Assembly: GCF_024347135.1 (NCBI RefSeq)
Contig: NZ_AP024907.1
Coordinates: forward strand, 1,789,001-1,853,000
Origin: Vibrio spartinae
GTDB lineage: Bacteria > Pseudomonadota > Gammaproteobacteria > Enterobacterales > Vibrionaceae
Direction: 5' to 3'
DNA: 64,000 nt
Numbering within the stretch: the first letter of the stretch is position 1; each line of letters starts with the position of its first letter. Below the pieces are notes generated by a model that saw nothing but the letters and a program-made list of their open reading frames with translations, had not been told where the DNA came from and ran no database searches. Positions 44,095-55,319 of the stretch are shown here, in pieces. The position numbers were made by a program, and so were the translations under genes.

Positions 44095-44325
44095 GACGTT
44101 TTACCTCGAAGCACCTACAAAAGATGCTTGTTTATTATTATTTCAACAATGTTATCCACTATTATATTTTATAATGGTCCATACAACTATCTCCGCAATA
44201 ATAAGCGGTTATTTTGCTGATTAGATCATAGAAATATGTAATTGACAATATTATTTTTTGCGACTTAGTTGTCATTTTTGGAATAAAATAATAAGTATTT
44301 TCATACATCTATGTTGTTGACCCAA

Positions 44326-44850
44326 TTAATGCATTGTTGAGCTATCGATCAGGACTTGGGTATCTTCACTCAGAGATTCCAGTTCACTAATAACATCATC
44401 GATTAATAATGTCTCAGGTAAACGAAGGGAGATATGTGCCGTAAATAAACTGGAGTTGACACCGCAACGGTCAGAAATAAATATGCGCTGACAATTCATG
44501 TCTAACACTCTAATTCTCTGACTATCGAGTAGGTGAGTGATTTCATTGACAATGCCTGCTCTATCGTTCGCGTCTATTCTTAAATTATATTCTTTTTTTT
44601 GTTCAGTATCGTGCGGCTCACAGTCGGTAATCATCGTTGATAAGTTTGGTTGTGACAGAAAGGCATCTTTAATATACATTTCGGTCTCTTCGGGGGCAGA
44701 TATTTTGATCAATGCTGCGACACGGTTTTCTAAATAGTTGATTTTACTTGTTATCCATTGTCCACCATTTTCATGGGTAATTGCAGCGAGATGATGGATA
44801 TCCGCTGGTGCAGCATCACCGATAAAGCTGACAATAAATAGGTGATTCAT
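44326..44850 (-). CDS. ACT-domain protein, GcvR-like
   Basis: Two ACT domains are visible, the second beginning LRIDANDRAGIVNEITHLLDSQRIRVLDMNCQ. This is the GcvR pattern, a protein that in E. coli binds glycine and GcvA to repress the glycine cleavage operon. Here no gcv genes are adjacent, so the target is uncertain. I start at the ATG giving MNHLFIVSFIG, as in the family; a start six codons earlier is less likely. Confidence 0.75.
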   Translation of the reverse strand: MNHLFIVSFIGDAAPADIHHLAAITHENGGQWITSKINYLENRVAALIKISAPEETEMYIKDAFLSQPNLSTMITDCEPHDTEQKKEYNLRIDANDRAGIVNEITHLLDSQRIRVLDMNCQRIFISDRCGVNSSLFTAHISLRLPETLLIDDVISELESLSEDTQVLIDSSTMH

Positions 44851-45137
44851 CCGGTTTCTCCTTACCAAGTTTACTGACTGATACTATTATCTTAGGCTGA
44901 GGTGTCGTGATTAGCAGAATGTTTTACAGTTTTGTTAATTAGATCGGATCTTTTTCCGACGGAGACAGAATCAGCGGTTAAACGGCTATCAGGTTGAAAT
45001 CAAAGCAAATGAGACGGAGAATAACAAGTCTTTTCCTCTCGTGTATTGTATGATGTAACGACGTAGATTTCTGGGCTAGGGAATAAGGGAAGCACCTCTT
45101 TCGTACCTAGGTGATTTGGACTGAATAAAAGGTTTTA

Positions 45138-46376
45138 GTGATGCTAAAAGTTGCGATGCTTAGTACCGGTGAAGAAGTACTCCATGGTGATATTCAAGAT
45201 ACGAATGCGACATGGTTGTCCAGCCTTTTTTTTGAACAAGGCTACCCACTGACAAAGCGTTCAACCACTGGCGATAACCGTCAGATGTTGCGTGATGAAA
45301 TTCTGATGCTGGCTTTAAATTCAGATGTTTTGATTGTCAATGGTGGTTTGGGACCAACCAGCGACGATCTGTCTACCGAAGTCGCAGCAGAGGCGGCTGA
45401 GCAGCAGTTGGTGTTATTTCCAGACTGGCTTGAAACAATGAAAGTTCGTTTCGCTCAGCGTAACTTGGTTATGTCTGACAGTAATATCAAGCAAGCAATG
45501 TTACCGGAACATGCAACGATCTTGGATAACCCCATAGGAACCGCTTGTGGGTTTAAAGTGGAAATTCATGGTTGCCTTTGTTATTTCACCCCCGGAGTCC
45601 CGTCAGAGTTTCAAAAAATGATCAGCGAGCAAGTGCTGCCGGATTTAAAGCAACAGTTTCCGGATAGCTCTGATCTAGTTTGCCATCGTTTATACACGTT
45701 AGGGTCGTCCGAGTCTGTTTTAGAAGACTTACTCCATCAGGTTGAACTGCCTGACGAATATCTACTGGGTTTTCGTGCTTACCTTCCTTTTATTGAAGTC
45801 AAATTGTTCGGACCGGCAGGGCAAGACAATGAAATGTACCGTTTAATGGAAGATATTTTTACCCACGTGTCCGAGTGGACCGTCAGTATTGATCAGCCGA
45901 TGCTGGCCCAGCTTTCTCAAGTTATGTATGACAGTGGTAAAACACTGGCAATTGCTGAACAGTCAACACGAGGCTGGCTGGTGGATTGGCTGTTTAGTGA
46001 TGATGCGATCTTTGAACAATGCGGGAGTAGTTGGGTGCTAAGTCCGAAAGTCTCTGGAAAAATGTCTGATCAAGACTCGGTTTCTGCCGTTTTGGCATTA
46101 GCCAGTGCGACGAAAGAGAAAAGTGAGACAGAGCTCGCTCTCGTGACGGGGGAGTTTCGCGAAGATGGTTTTACATTGGCGTTATCAGCCTCTGAAGGGG
46201 AGTGGGCACAGCAGCTAAAATTCAAACGGGATTATCGCGCTGATGAGCGAAAAATTTTGATCGGTACGATTGCTGCGGATATGTTGTTGCGTTACTTATC
46301 CTCAAAACCTGTTTTTGGCAAGTATTCATCGACTCTGTCCGAGAAACAAATTTATATTCCGGCAACATCCTTATAA
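45138..46376 (+). CDS. CinA-related protein with degenerate amidase motif
   Basis: The N-terminal 170 residues form the molybdopterin-binding-like (MoCF) domain of CinA, with VNGGLGPTSDDLSTEVAAEA and FTPGVPSEF. In the C-terminal region, canonical NMN-amidases have AESCTGG; here the aligned stretch is AEQSTRGW, with Gln275 in place of the usual Ser, so amidase activity is doubtful. The domain is also shorter and divergent. It matches the gamma-proteobacterial group annotated as deamidase-related. It is 412 aa and monocistronic. Confidence 0.82.
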   Translation: MMLKVAMLSTGEEVLHGDIQDTNATWLSSLFFEQGYPLTKRSTTGDNRQMLRDEILMLALNSDVLIVNGGLGPTSDDLSTEVAAEAAEQQLVLFPDWLETMKVRFAQRNLVMSDSNIKQAMLPEHATILDNPIGTACGFKVEIHGCLCYFTPGVPSEFQKMISEQVLPDLKQQFPDSSDLVCHRLYTLGSSESVLEDLLHQVELPDEYLLGFRAYLPFIEVKLFGPAGQDNEMYRLMEDIFTHVSEWTVSIDQPMLAQLSQVMYDSGKTLAIAEQSTRGWLVDWLFSDDAIFEQCGSSWVLSPKVSGKMSDQDSVSAVLALASATKEKSETELALVTGEFREDGFTLALSASEGEWAQQLKFKRDYRADERKILIGTIAADMLLRYLSSKPVFGKYSSTLSEKQIYIPATSL

Positions 46377-46647
46377 ATCAACATATTATATTCAGATGTA
46401 TCGTTTTGCTCCGGTATGTGTCTCCCCCCGTATCATGTTAGTCATCACATTTGATAGGGGGTAATACTTTGAATTGCCACCTTATAATTTCAAAGAAAAT
46501 ATGATTATTCTTTATGCGTAAATTGTCTAATGTTTAATCCGATGATTTCTTAAGTGTTTCCTCATTCCCTCAAAAATGGTTATACCCAAGAGTGTCCTAT
46601 CCACGCTAAACTAAAATCTCGTAAAACGGATACGGCAGGAGGCTGAC

Positions 46648-46926
46648 ATGCAGAGTCATTCAAAGATTCTTGTTTGGTACAAAGTTGCAAGTCAACAAGT
46701 TGTTTTGGGAGAAGCATATCAGGATATGAGTGATCGACTGGTTTCGCTTTGGTTAGATACACCGACGGAAAACGACTTGATGAGTGATTTGGGCTATCAT
46801 ATTTCACTGTTTGGAGATGATGGACGTAAGATTGCCGATAAAGCAATTTCAATGTTGACCGCTGATCAGTTATTGGGAAAAGCACAACGACTTGCTGAAG
46901 CCGGAAAAACTGAGGCCCGGCTATAG
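46648..46926 (+). CDS. Small hypothetical protein, 92 aa
   Basis: I do not recognise the family. A strong ribosome site (AGGAGG) lies about 5 bp before the ATG. The product is soluble, without cysteines or membrane segments, and mostly mixed alpha/beta (ILVWYKVASQQVVLGEAY ... GYHISLFGDDGRKIADKAI). It is convergent with yfaE. Nothing in its context suggests a function. Confidence 0.65.
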   Translation: MQSHSKILVWYKVASQQVVLGEAYQDMSDRLVSLWLDTPTENDLMSDLGYHISLFGDDGRKIADKAISMLTADQLLGKAQRLAEAGKTEARL

Positions 46927-46991
46927 CGACTAGAAATCAGCCATAGCCGTGTGATAAACATCAGATAGATTGTTGATTTGATGGTAATCGG

Positions 46992-47273
46992 CTAGGCTCG
47001 CTTCACTTTATGCTTGTAATGAACATCCTGAAGTTCTATCGATTGACCACTTGCCCGGCAAATACAAGGTAAGATTTCATCAGACCGGGTATACGCGAGC
47101 GCAAAACCCACATACTCAACTTCCCCCGCAGATAACTTACATCGACAGGCACCACAGTGCCCGTCTCTGCAATTATATTCAACATTCAGCCCAGCGTTTT
47201 CCATGGTCTCAAGTAATGTCTCGGAGCCATTGGATTCGATTGTGAGCGTCTGATTGATTTTGATGGTTGGCAT
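46992..47273 (-). CDS. yfaE: 2Fe-2S ferredoxin YfaE, ribonucleotide reductase maintenance
   Basis: The 93-residue plant-type ferredoxin has the cluster-binding set Cys35, Cys40, Cys43 and Cys70 (NCRDGHCGACRC ... LPC). In E. coli, YfaE reduces the NrdB di-iron site to maintain its tyrosyl radical. The gene follows nrdB with a 2-bp gap, the standard nrdAB-yfaE arrangement. Confidence 0.93.
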   Translation of the reverse strand: MPTIKINQTLTIESNGSETLLETMENAGLNVEYNCRDGHCGACRCKLSAGEVEYVGFALAYTRSDEILPCICRASGQSIELQDVHYKHKVKRA

Positions 47274-47275
47274 GA

Positions 47276-48409
47276 TTACAGCTCAAAGCCTTCAAAGTCA
47301 TCAAGGTTCACTTGATTATCAATCTGGCCGACCAGATATGAGCTGATCTCTGCTTCCTGAGGGGCAACCTGAACATTATCTGAGGATAACCAAGCATTAA
47401 TCCAAGGAATCGGGTTATTGACTGCCTCCGGATAAGCCACTTCCAGCCCGACAGCTTGCATACGGATATTGGTTATATACTCGACATATTGACAGAGGAT
47501 ATCTTTGTTCAGACCAATCATTGAGCCATCTTTGAACAGATATTCTGCCCACTCTTTCTCTTGCTCGGCTGCAGTCTTAAACAGATCAAAACACTCTTGC
47601 TTACACTCTTCTGCGATCTGAATGAACGAAAAATCATCCTGACCATTGCGCAGGAGGTTAAGCATATGCTGTGTGCCGGTCAGGTGGAGTGCCTCATCGC
47701 GAGCAATCAGCTTGATAATTTTGGCATTGCCTTCCATCAGCTCTCGCTCCGCAAAGGCAAAAGAGCAGGCAAAGCTGACGTAAAAACGAATCGCTTCAAG
47801 TGCGTTGACTGACATCAGACACAAATAGAGCTTTTTCTTTAATTCATGGAGGCTGACAACGACAGTCTGATGATTGATCTCATGTTTGCCTTCACCATAA
47901 CGGTGATAGTCGTTGGTCAATTTGATCAGTTCATCATAATAATAGGCAATGTCACCGGCTCGTTTAATGATGTGTTCATTTTCAACAATATCATCGAAAA
48001 CGACTGCGGGGTCATTGACGATATTACGGATAATATGGGTGTATGACCGAGAGTGAATCGTTTCAGAGAAAGACCACGTTTCAATCCATGTTTCCAATTC
48101 AGGCAGTGACACTAAAGGAAGGAGTGCGACGTTTGGACTGCGTCCCTGGATGGAATCGAGCAGCGTCTGATATTTCAGATTGGAGATGAAAATATGCTTT
48201 TCATGATCCGGTAGATTGTTGTAGTTGATTCGATCTGTCGAAACATCGACTTCTTCGGGACGCCAGAAGAAAGAGAGCTGTTTCTCAATTAATTTTTCGA
48301 AGATCTCATATTTTTGTTGGTCATAACGTGCCACGTTTACAGGTTGACCAAGAAACATCGGTTCTTTGAGCTGGTTGTTCTTTTTTTGTGTAAAAGTGCT
48401 GTAAGCCAT
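47276..48409 (-). CDS. nrdB: Class Ia ribonucleotide reductase beta subunit
   Basis: NrdB houses the di-iron centre and tyrosyl radical for deoxyribonucleotide synthesis. Iron ligands are recognisable in EELET-like and ENEHIIK, and in LIARDEALH; the radical Tyr region is in [15 protein letters not shown]. Length (377) matches E. coli (376), and the C-terminus (LDDFEGFEL) is the docking tail for NrdA. It lies between nrdA and yfaE on the same strand. Confidence 0.96.
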   Translation of the reverse strand: MAYSTFTQKKNNQLKEPMFLGQPVNVARYDQQKYEIFEKLIEKQLSFFWRPEEVDVSTDRINYNNLPDHEKHIFISNLKYQTLLDSIQGRSPNVALLPLVSLPELETWIETWSFSETIHSRSYTHIIRNIVNDPAVVFDDIVENEHIIKRAGDIAYYYDELIKLTNDYHRYGEGKHEINHQTVVVSLHELKKKLYLCLMSVNALEAIRFYVSFACSFAFAERELMEGNAKIIKLIARDEALHLTGTQHMLNLLRNGQDDFSFIQIAEECKQECFDLFKTAAEQEKEWAEYLFKDGSMIGLNKDILCQYVEYITNIRMQAVGLEVAYPEAVNNPIPWINAWLSSDNVQVAPQEAEISSYLVGQIDNQVNLDDFEGFEL

Positions 48410-48497
48410 AGTCGCCTCAATCTATTTCACCCTCTCGTTGAGAGAGGGTGTAAAACTGGTATATGTTGACAGAGAAAAATTCTATACGGTATACGCG

Positions 48498-50786
48498 TTA
48501 AATCTTACAAGCGCCACCGGCACAATCATCATCTTCAGCGATTGATGAAGTCGCATCATTCTGATCGTCTTTCGCGCCATCTCTCGTATTGTGATAATAC
48601 AGGGTTTTCACGCCAAATTTGTAGGCAGTCAGTAGATCCTGAAGCAGTTGCTTCATCGGCACCCTGCCACTCTCGTAACGCGTCGGGTCATAGTTTGTAT
48701 TTGCCGAAATCGATTGGTCGATAAATTTTTGCATAATACTGACAAGATGCAGATAGCCTTCATTTGAACCGATATTCCACAAGAGCTCGTAGTTAGATTT
48801 CAACTCAGTAAACTCAGGAACAACCTGTTTCAAAATCCCGTCTTTAGATGCTTTCACTGAAATATAACCACGTGGAGGCTCAATTCCATTGGTTGCATTT
48901 GAAATCTGAGAAGATGTTTCTGAAGGCATCAGTGCGGTCAGCGTTGAGTTTCTCAAACCATATTCCATGATATCGGCGCGAAGCTGACCCCAATCATAGT
49001 GCAGTGGTTCAGCACAAAGTTGATCGATATCCTTTTTGTAGGTATCAACCGGCATGAGGCCTTTCGCATAGTTGGTTTCATTGAAAGCAGGACAGCGACC
49101 TTGCTCTTTCGCCAAATTCATTGATGCTTTGAGCAAATAATATTGCATGGCTTCAAAAGTACGGTGTGTGAGGGCATTCGCGCTACCGTCAGAATATTTG
49201 ACCCCGTGTTTTGCCAGATAATAGGCATAGTTGATCACACCAACACCCAGCGTCCGGCGATTCATGGTTGCTTTACGCGCTGCGGGAAGTGGGTAATCTT
49301 GATAATCAAGCAGGGCATCCAGTGCGCGGACAACAAGATCAGAGAGACCTTCAAAGTCATCCAGAGACTGAATTGCACCGAGGTTAAAGGCAGACAGCGT
49401 ACACAGTGCAATTTCACCTTCGTCATCTTCAACATTGCTCAATGGCTTGGTTGGCAGCGCAATTTCAAGGCACAGATTCGATTGGCGAACCGGGGCAACA
49501 CTGGCATCAAACGGACTATGGGTATTGCAGTGATCAACGTTTTGGATATAGATCCGTCCGGTAGAAGCTCGCTCTTGCATCAGCAGGGTAAAGAGTTCAA
49601 CCGCTTTCACAGTTTCTCTCTTGATCGAAGCGTCATTTTCGTACTGAGCATACAAACGCTCAAACTCAGCCTGATCTTGGAAGAAAGCGTCGTAGAGCCC
49701 CGGTACATCAGAAGGGGAGAACAAAGAAATATTGCCGCCCTGAACCAGACGTGTATACATTAGCTTGTTGAGCTGAACACCGTAGTCCATATGGCGGACT
49801 CGGTTTTCTTCAACACCACGGTTATTTTTAAGGACCAGCAGTGATTGTGATTCGCGATGCCACAATGGGTAAAAGACTGTCGCAGCCCCCCCGCGAACAC
49901 CACCTTGAGAGCAACATTTTACAGCGGTTTGGAAATATTTATAGAAAGGGATACAACCGGTGTGAAATGCTTCTCCGCCACGGATTTCAGAACCCAGCGC
50001 ACGAATACGACCAGCATTGATACCAATGCCTGCCCGCTGTGATACGTAACGGACGATAGAACTCGATGTTGCATTGATCGAGTCGAGGCTGTCACCACAC
50101 TCAATCAAAACACAGGAGCTGAATTGACGTGTCGGTGTACGGACACCTGACATAATCGGCGTTGGTAACGAGATCTGAAACTTTGATGTCGCATCATAGA
50201 AACGTTTGATATAGCTCAGGCGTGTTTCCTGAGGATATTTGGCAAACAGGCAGGCTGCGACCAGAATGTACAGGAATTGGGCACTCTCATAGATTTGTCC
50301 GGTAACACGGTTTTGGACGAAATACTTACCCTCCAACTGCTTAACGGCAGCATAAGAGAAATTCAGATCGCGGCGATGATCGATATAGTTGCCCAGTTCT
50401 GCCCACTCTGCTTGGGTATAATCTTCGATGAGATGACGGTCATACTTGCCCATCTCAACCAGTTTTGTCACATGGTCGAATAATGTGGGCGGCTCATATT
50501 GACCATATGCTTTTTTTCTCAAATGGAATACAGCAAGTCTGGCAGCAAGATATTGATAATCTGGCGAATCTTCGGAGATCAGATCGGCTGCGGATTTAAT
50601 CAGTGTCTCGTGAATGTCGGAAGTGGTGATGCCATTATAAAACTGGATATGGGCTCGGAGTTCAACTTGCGAAACCGATACATTGTGCAGTTCTTCTGCT
50701 GCCCATGCGATAACCCGATGGATCTTATCTAGATCAATTTGCTCTTTACGTCCATCGCGTTTCGTAACTGTGAGTTGTTGGTTCAT
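48498..50786 (-). CDS. nrdA: Class Ia ribonucleotide reductase alpha subunit
   Basis: NrdA reduces ribonucleoside diphosphates. The N-terminal ATP-cone domain (LTVTKRDGRKEQIDLDKIHRVIAWAAE) gives allosteric activity control. The active-site cysteines are in RQFSSCVLIECGD, in SNLCLEIALPT (Asn-x-Cys-x-Glu) and in LALCTLSAFNLG. The C-terminal redox pair CAGGAC is followed by KI. Length 762 matches E. coli (761). It is first in the nrdAB-yfaE operon. Confidence 0.97.
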   Translation of the reverse strand: MNQQLTVTKRDGRKEQIDLDKIHRVIAWAAEELHNVSVSQVELRAHIQFYNGITTSDIHETLIKSAADLISEDSPDYQYLAARLAVFHLRKKAYGQYEPPTLFDHVTKLVEMGKYDRHLIEDYTQAEWAELGNYIDHRRDLNFSYAAVKQLEGKYFVQNRVTGQIYESAQFLYILVAACLFAKYPQETRLSYIKRFYDATSKFQISLPTPIMSGVRTPTRQFSSCVLIECGDSLDSINATSSSIVRYVSQRAGIGINAGRIRALGSEIRGGEAFHTGCIPFYKYFQTAVKCCSQGGVRGGAATVFYPLWHRESQSLLVLKNNRGVEENRVRHMDYGVQLNKLMYTRLVQGGNISLFSPSDVPGLYDAFFQDQAEFERLYAQYENDASIKRETVKAVELFTLLMQERASTGRIYIQNVDHCNTHSPFDASVAPVRQSNLCLEIALPTKPLSNVEDDEGEIALCTLSAFNLGAIQSLDDFEGLSDLVVRALDALLDYQDYPLPAARKATMNRRTLGVGVINYAYYLAKHGVKYSDGSANALTHRTFEAMQYYLLKASMNLAKEQGRCPAFNETNYAKGLMPVDTYKKDIDQLCAEPLHYDWGQLRADIMEYGLRNSTLTALMPSETSSQISNATNGIEPPRGYISVKASKDGILKQVVPEFTELKSNYELLWNIGSNEGYLHLVSIMQKFIDQSISANTNYDPTRYESGRVPMKQLLQDLLTAYKFGVKTLYYHNTRDGAKDDQNDATSSIAEDDDCAGGACKI

Positions 50787-50885
50787 TCTGCTTTATTTCC
50801 CTAACAAAAAAACTGATAAGGCCGACTATGAATTATTTGAGATTTAGGGGCATGCTTATCTGATATAAATAATATTATACGCAAA

Positions 50886-50901
50886 ACACAATATATAGGG
50901 T
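50886..50901. promoter_or_regulatory. NrdR box-like sequence
   Basis: ACACAATATATAGGGT fits the NrdR consensus (aCAcwATATwTtGtGt) in its left and central part. NrdR boxes come in pairs; the partner upstream is weaker. It lies about 100 bp ahead of the nrdA start. Confidence 0.55.
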
Positions 50902-50971
50902 CTTCGTGCCTTGCGGATTACAAGATAGTGCTATTACGGGCTTATTTCAAGTCTGTCATCAGGGGACATCT

Positions 50972-50980
50972 TGTGGATAA
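50972..50980. promoter_or_regulatory. Perfect DnaA box upstream of nrdA
   Basis: TGTGGATAA is the exact complement of the DnaA consensus TTATCCACA, about 190 bp ahead of nrdA. DnaA boxes control nrdAB in E. coli, so this fits control linked to replication. Confidence 0.6.
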
Positions 50981-51215
50981 CCATCGCATGAAATTTTTTT
51001 GTTAGTAGCTGCTTACTGAGAACCTGTGCTTACAAGAGAATGGCAAAAACAGGGAAGATTTATTTGAGTGAAGTTCTACTAAAATGAAAAAAAAACCGCT
51101 TGATCTTTAGAGGCAAATGATCAGATCAAATGCCTGATGTTAATTTCGTCAATATGTATGAAAATTGAGCATTAGCAAGCCGATGCACTTACTTTATATA
51201 AGGAATCGAAAGAGA

Positions 51216-51923
51216 CTATTCGGGCAATATTGTATGCACAATATAATTGACATCGACTCGATGCCCGAGACGATATGTCTGAGTGAAGGGATTGTAGTGT
51301 AGCCCCGTGATCCCTCGCTCTTGCAGCGGTGTCTGATCAATCATCCGGAATAACTCTGAAGGACGAATAAATTTCTCATGGTCATGTGTGCCTTCCGGTA
51401 CAATCTTCAGCAACTTCTCTGCACCGACAATCGCAAATAGATAGGATTTCAAGTTACGGTTCAGGGTTGAAAAGAACACATGTCCACCGGGCTTAACCAG
51501 TCGGGCACACGCCTGAATAATAGATTGAGGTTCAGGGACATGTTCGATCATTTCCATACATGTGACCACATCATAAGCTGCTGGATGGTGTAGGGCGTGT
51601 TCTTCAATGGTTGTCTGGACATAATCAATTTGTAAATGGCTTTCTAATGCGTGGAGTCGTGCAACTTCCAGCGGCTCTTTTCCCATGTCGAGGCCTGTGA
51701 CAGTCGCGCCCTCGCGCGCGATACTCTCAGTGAGAATGCCACCACCGCATCCGACATCCAGAACTTGTTTACCGAATAGTCCATTGGCTTGTTGCAAAAC
51801 ATAATCTAGGCGAAGTGGGTTGATTTGATGTAGTGGTTTAAACTCTCCTTCCAGATCCCACCATCGGGAAGCCATGTCTTCAAACTTTTGAATTTCTTTC
51901 GGGTCCACATTCTGTGTTGTCAT
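51216..51923 (-). CDS. ubiG: Ubiquinone O-methyltransferase UbiG
   Basis: UbiG carries out both O-methylations in ubiquinone synthesis. The SAM-binding motif [28 protein letters not shown] is intact, preceded by [23 protein letters not shown], typical of UbiG. Length 235 (E. coli 240). It is divergent from gyrA, the same neighbour order as in many gammaproteobacteria. Confidence 0.95.
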   Translation of the reverse strand: MTTQNVDPKEIQKFEDMASRWWDLEGEFKPLHQINPLRLDYVLQQANGLFGKQVLDVGCGGGILTESIAREGATVTGLDMGKEPLEVARLHALESHLQIDYVQTTIEEHALHHPAAYDVVTCMEMIEHVPEPQSIIQACARLVKPGGHVFFSTLNRNLKSYLFAIVGAEKLLKIVPEGTHDHEKFIRPSELFRMIDQTPLQERGITGLHYNPFTQTYRLGHRVDVNYIVHTILPE

Positions 51924-52307
51924 TTTCAGATCCGTTGTTGATATCTACATTGTCGCAATCGCGATGTATCGTTTTGCTCGTCGTATTATACAGAAATGCA
52001 ATGCCCCCGAAAGTTTCAGTCTCTGAAACAAGCAATATTTACCATTTATTCATCTCATCGATTGATTCCGGCTCGCTAATTATACTGATGACTGTCAAAA
52101 GTTGATTGTGTTATGCGTCGAAAAAATGCACTGATGAATCAATGACTCTTGACGAAGTGAGTAAAATATAGGCAGTTAATTCGCGACCGATGTGACAAGC
52201 TGAGAAAAGGAGAGTGAAAGTGATGCCGAAGTAGCAAAACCTGTGTTATATTTTCCGGTCTTATACGTATCGAATATACGATCAAACTATAGAGGGACAA
52301 TGGCTCT
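51924..52307. other. Divergent ubiG/gyrA control region
   Basis: The 384-bp gap contains promoters for both genes. I found no ORF or hairpin worth naming. The gyrA ATG has a purine-rich AGAGGGAC ribosome site. Confidence 0.5.
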
Positions 52308-55067
52308 ATGAGCGATCTAGCTAAAGAGATCACGCCTGTCAGTATAGAAGATGAGCTGAGAGGCTCATACCTTGATTATGCAATGTCGGTCATTGTAGGT
52401 CGGGCACTTCCTGATGCACGTGACGGACTTAAACCTGTGCACCGTCGGGTACTATACGCAATGAGCGTGTTGGGGAATGATTGGAATAAACCCTATAAAA
52501 AATCGGCTCGCGTTGTCGGCGATGTCATCGGTAAATATCACCCCCATGGTGATAGTGCCGTCTACGACACAATTGTACGGATGGCACAACCGTTTTCACT
52601 TCGTTATATGCTGGTCGATGGTCAGGGCAACTTTGGCTCGATTGATGGTGATTCTGCGGCAGCAATGCGTTATACCGAAGTTCGGATGTCAAAAATTGCC
52701 CATGAGTTGCTTGCCGATCTGGATAAAGAAACCGTTGATTATGTTTCAAACTACGATGATACCGAGCAAATTCCAGCCGTATTACCAACAAAAGTTCCGA
52801 ACTTGTTGGTCAATGGTTCTTCTGGGATTGCGGTCGGTATGGCGACCAACATTCCTCCTCATAATTTAGGGGAAGTTATCGATGGGTGCCTTGCTTTCAT
52901 TGATAATGAAGAGATTACGATTGATGAATTAATCGAATACATTCCGGGCCCGGATTTTCCAACCGCAGCAATGATTAGCGGACGGAAAGGCATCATTGAT
53001 GCTTATAAAACGGGACGAGGAAAAATCTATCTCCGCTCTAAAGCGGATATCGAAACCGAAAAGAATGGTCGTGAAACCATTGTTGTTACTGAAATTCCTT
53101 ATCAGGTCAATAAAGCACGTCTGATCGAGAAGATCGCAGAACTGGTCAAAGATAAAAAAGTCGAAGGTATCAGTGCACTACGTGATGAGTCCGATAAAGA
53201 TGGGATGCGTATTGTTATCGAATGTAAGCGTGATGCTGTCGGAGAAGTGGTACTGAACAACCTGTATTCACAGACTCAGTTGCAAACGACTTTCGGTATC
53301 AATATGGTCGCTCTTGATAATGGTCAGCCCAAACTGTTTAACCTGAAAGAGCTGTTAAAGTGTTTTGTTAACCATCGCCGTGAAGTGGTTACCCGCCGTA
53401 CAATTTTCGAATTACGCAAAGCACGAGATCGTGCCCATATCCTTGAAGGTCTGGCGCTTGCACTGGCAAATATCGATGACATTATCGAGTTGATTCGTCG
53501 TGCACCAACACCGGCAGAAGCAAAAGCGGGTCTATTGGCGCGTGGTTGGTCTTTGGGGAATGTTGCAGCGATGCTGGAACGTGCGGGAGGGGATTCTGCA
53601 CGACCTGACTGGCTGGAACCACAATATGGTATCCGTGATGGGCTGTATTTCCTGACTGAACAACAGGCGCAAGCGATTCTTGAGTTAAGACTGCACCGAC
53701 TGACCGGTCTTGAGCATGAGAAAATTCTGGATGAGTACAAGGTACTCCTGGAGGAAATCGCTGAATTAATGTTGATCCTTTCCAGCACTGAACGTCTCAT
53801 GGAAGTCATCCGGGAAGAACTGGAAACGGTCAGAAATGGTTTCGGTGATCAGCGTTTGACAGAAATTACAGCGGCCTCACATGATATTGATCTGGAAGAG
53901 CTGATTGCACGTGAAGATGTGGTCGTGACCTTATCTCATGAAAGATATGTGAAATATCAATCACTGAGTGATTATGAGTCACAGCGTCGTGGTGGTAAGG
54001 GTAAAAGTGCCACGAAGATGAAAGACGAAGATTATATCGAACGTCTGCTCGTGGCGAATACACATGATAACATTCTGTGTTTCTCGACACGGGGTAAAAC
54101 TTATCGTCTCAAAGTGTATCAGTTACCTCATGCGACTCGGACTGCACGAGGAAAGCCAATCAATAATATCCTTCCGCTGGAAGAAAATGAGCGGATTACT
54201 GCTATTCTTCGAGTTGCTGAATATTCTGAAGATAAGTTTATCTTTATGGCAACCGGTGATGGGACGGTGAAGAAAACGCCGCTTGATCAGTTTGCCAATG
54301 TTCGCTCCAACGGCTTGATTGCTGTGAACTTGCGAGATGACGATTCATTGATTGGTGTCGATATTACGGATGGGAACAGTGAGATTATGTTGTTCTCTAA
54401 ATTCGGTAAAGTCGTTCGCTTTAAAGAAGCAGAAGAAATCGCCGTCGTGGATGAAAATGGTCAACCAGTGCTGGATGAAGATGGCCAGCCGGAGATCAAA
54501 TTCAAAGGCGTGAGACCAATGGGTCGTACTGCATCTGGTGTGCGAGGCATGAAACTGGCTGATGGTGATCAGGTGGTATCGTTAATTGTACCGAAGACCG
54601 ATGGTGATGTACTCACAGTCACTGAAAATGGTTATGGTAAGCGCACCAGCCTGTCTGAATACCCAACGAAAGGCCGTGGTACTCAGGGGGTTGTTTCAAT
54701 CAAAGTGTCTGACCGTAACGGTTGTGTCGTCGGTGCCGTACAGGTGGACTGCGGTGATGAATTTATGATGATCACCAATGCTGGCACACTGGTTCGAACC
54801 CGTGTCGGAGAAGTGAGTCAGGTTGGTCGTAATACTCAGGGCGTGACACTGATTCGTACATCAGAGGACGAAAAAGTTGTTGGCCTACAGCGAATTGAAG
54901 AAGTAGAAGTAGAAGTAGAAGACGCAGATATCGATATTGACGTCGAATCTGAAGGTGTTCTGACAGGTGAAGGTGATGCACCTGAGGAAGCATCTTCGTC
55001 ATCAGAAGCGGTATCGCCAAATGAGGATAATGATTCAGATGAGCAAGATCTGTCTGAAGATGATTAA
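52308..55067 (+). CDS. gyrA: DNA gyrase subunit A
   Basis: GyrA is the cleavage and religation subunit. The catalytic Tyr122 is in AAAMRYTE, and the quinolone-resistance positions are wild type, with Ser83 and Asp87 in [10 protein letters not shown]. The C-terminal wrapping domain with the GyrA-box QRRGGKGKS follows, then an acidic tail of about 60 residues. Compared with E. coli, about 30 extra residues occur before the GVRG segment ([16 protein letters not shown]), as in other vibrios. Length 919. A terminator follows. Confidence 0.98.
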   Translation: MSDLAKEITPVSIEDELRGSYLDYAMSVIVGRALPDARDGLKPVHRRVLYAMSVLGNDWNKPYKKSARVVGDVIGKYHPHGDSAVYDTIVRMAQPFSLRYMLVDGQGNFGSIDGDSAAAMRYTEVRMSKIAHELLADLDKETVDYVSNYDDTEQIPAVLPTKVPNLLVNGSSGIAVGMATNIPPHNLGEVIDGCLAFIDNEEITIDELIEYIPGPDFPTAAMISGRKGIIDAYKTGRGKIYLRSKADIETEKNGRETIVVTEIPYQVNKARLIEKIAELVKDKKVEGISALRDESDKDGMRIVIECKRDAVGEVVLNNLYSQTQLQTTFGINMVALDNGQPKLFNLKELLKCFVNHRREVVTRRTIFELRKARDRAHILEGLALALANIDDIIELIRRAPTPAEAKAGLLARGWSLGNVAAMLERAGGDSARPDWLEPQYGIRDGLYFLTEQQAQAILELRLHRLTGLEHEKILDEYKVLLEEIAELMLILSSTERLMEVIREELETVRNGFGDQRLTEITAASHDIDLEELIAREDVVVTLSHERYVKYQSLSDYESQRRGGKGKSATKMKDEDYIERLLVANTHDNILCFSTRGKTYRLKVYQLPHATRTARGKPINNILPLEENERITAILRVAEYSEDKFIFMATGDGTVKKTPLDQFANVRSNGLIAVNLRDDDSLIGVDITDGNSEIMLFSKFGKVVRFKEAEEIAVVDENGQPVLDEDGQPEIKFKGVRPMGRTASGVRGMKLADGDQVVSLIVPKTDGDVLTVTENGYGKRTSLSEYPTKGRGTQGVVSIKVSDRNGCVVGAVQVDCGDEFMMITNAGTLVRTRVGEVSQVGRNTQGVTLIRTSEDEKVVGLQRIEEVEVEVEDADIDIDVESEGVLTGEGDAPEEASSSSEAVSPNEDNDSDEQDLSEDD

Positions 55068-55094
55068 TTCTGACTAATCGCGATAACTCTCATG

Positions 55095-55121
55095 AAACCG
55101 GGCTTTTTGCCCGGTTTTTTT
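55095..55121 (+). terminator. gyrA terminator
   Basis: Arms AAACCGGGC/GCCCGGTTT with a short loop, followed by a run of T, 28 bp past the gyrA stop. Confidence 0.85.
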
Positions 55122-55319
55122 ATCCTATTGGCCGCTTGTTATAGCTCTGTCTGGGATTGACAGCGGAATGAATAATGAAATTAACAAGTTAATCAGTTGC
55201 TCTTAGCAAAGAAAAGTGACATTAAATGTGACGGTCATTCCAATAATTTAATTTTCATAGGACAATAAATGAGAAAGTGATAAAATTTTTTCACTTGTTA
55301 CCGATAATGGATAGATGCA
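55122..55319. other. Gap between gyrA and the 58-aa ORF
   Basis: AT-rich sequence, probably including the promoter of the small gene. Nothing else is seen. Confidence 0.35.

Larger units (their letters stand above)
50787..51215 (-). promoter_or_regulatory. nrdA control region
   Basis: This 429-bp stretch separates nrdA and ubiG, both leftward. It holds the nrdA promoter with an NrdR-like box (50886-50901) and a perfect DnaA box (50972-50980). No ORF is supported. Confidence 0.6.
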
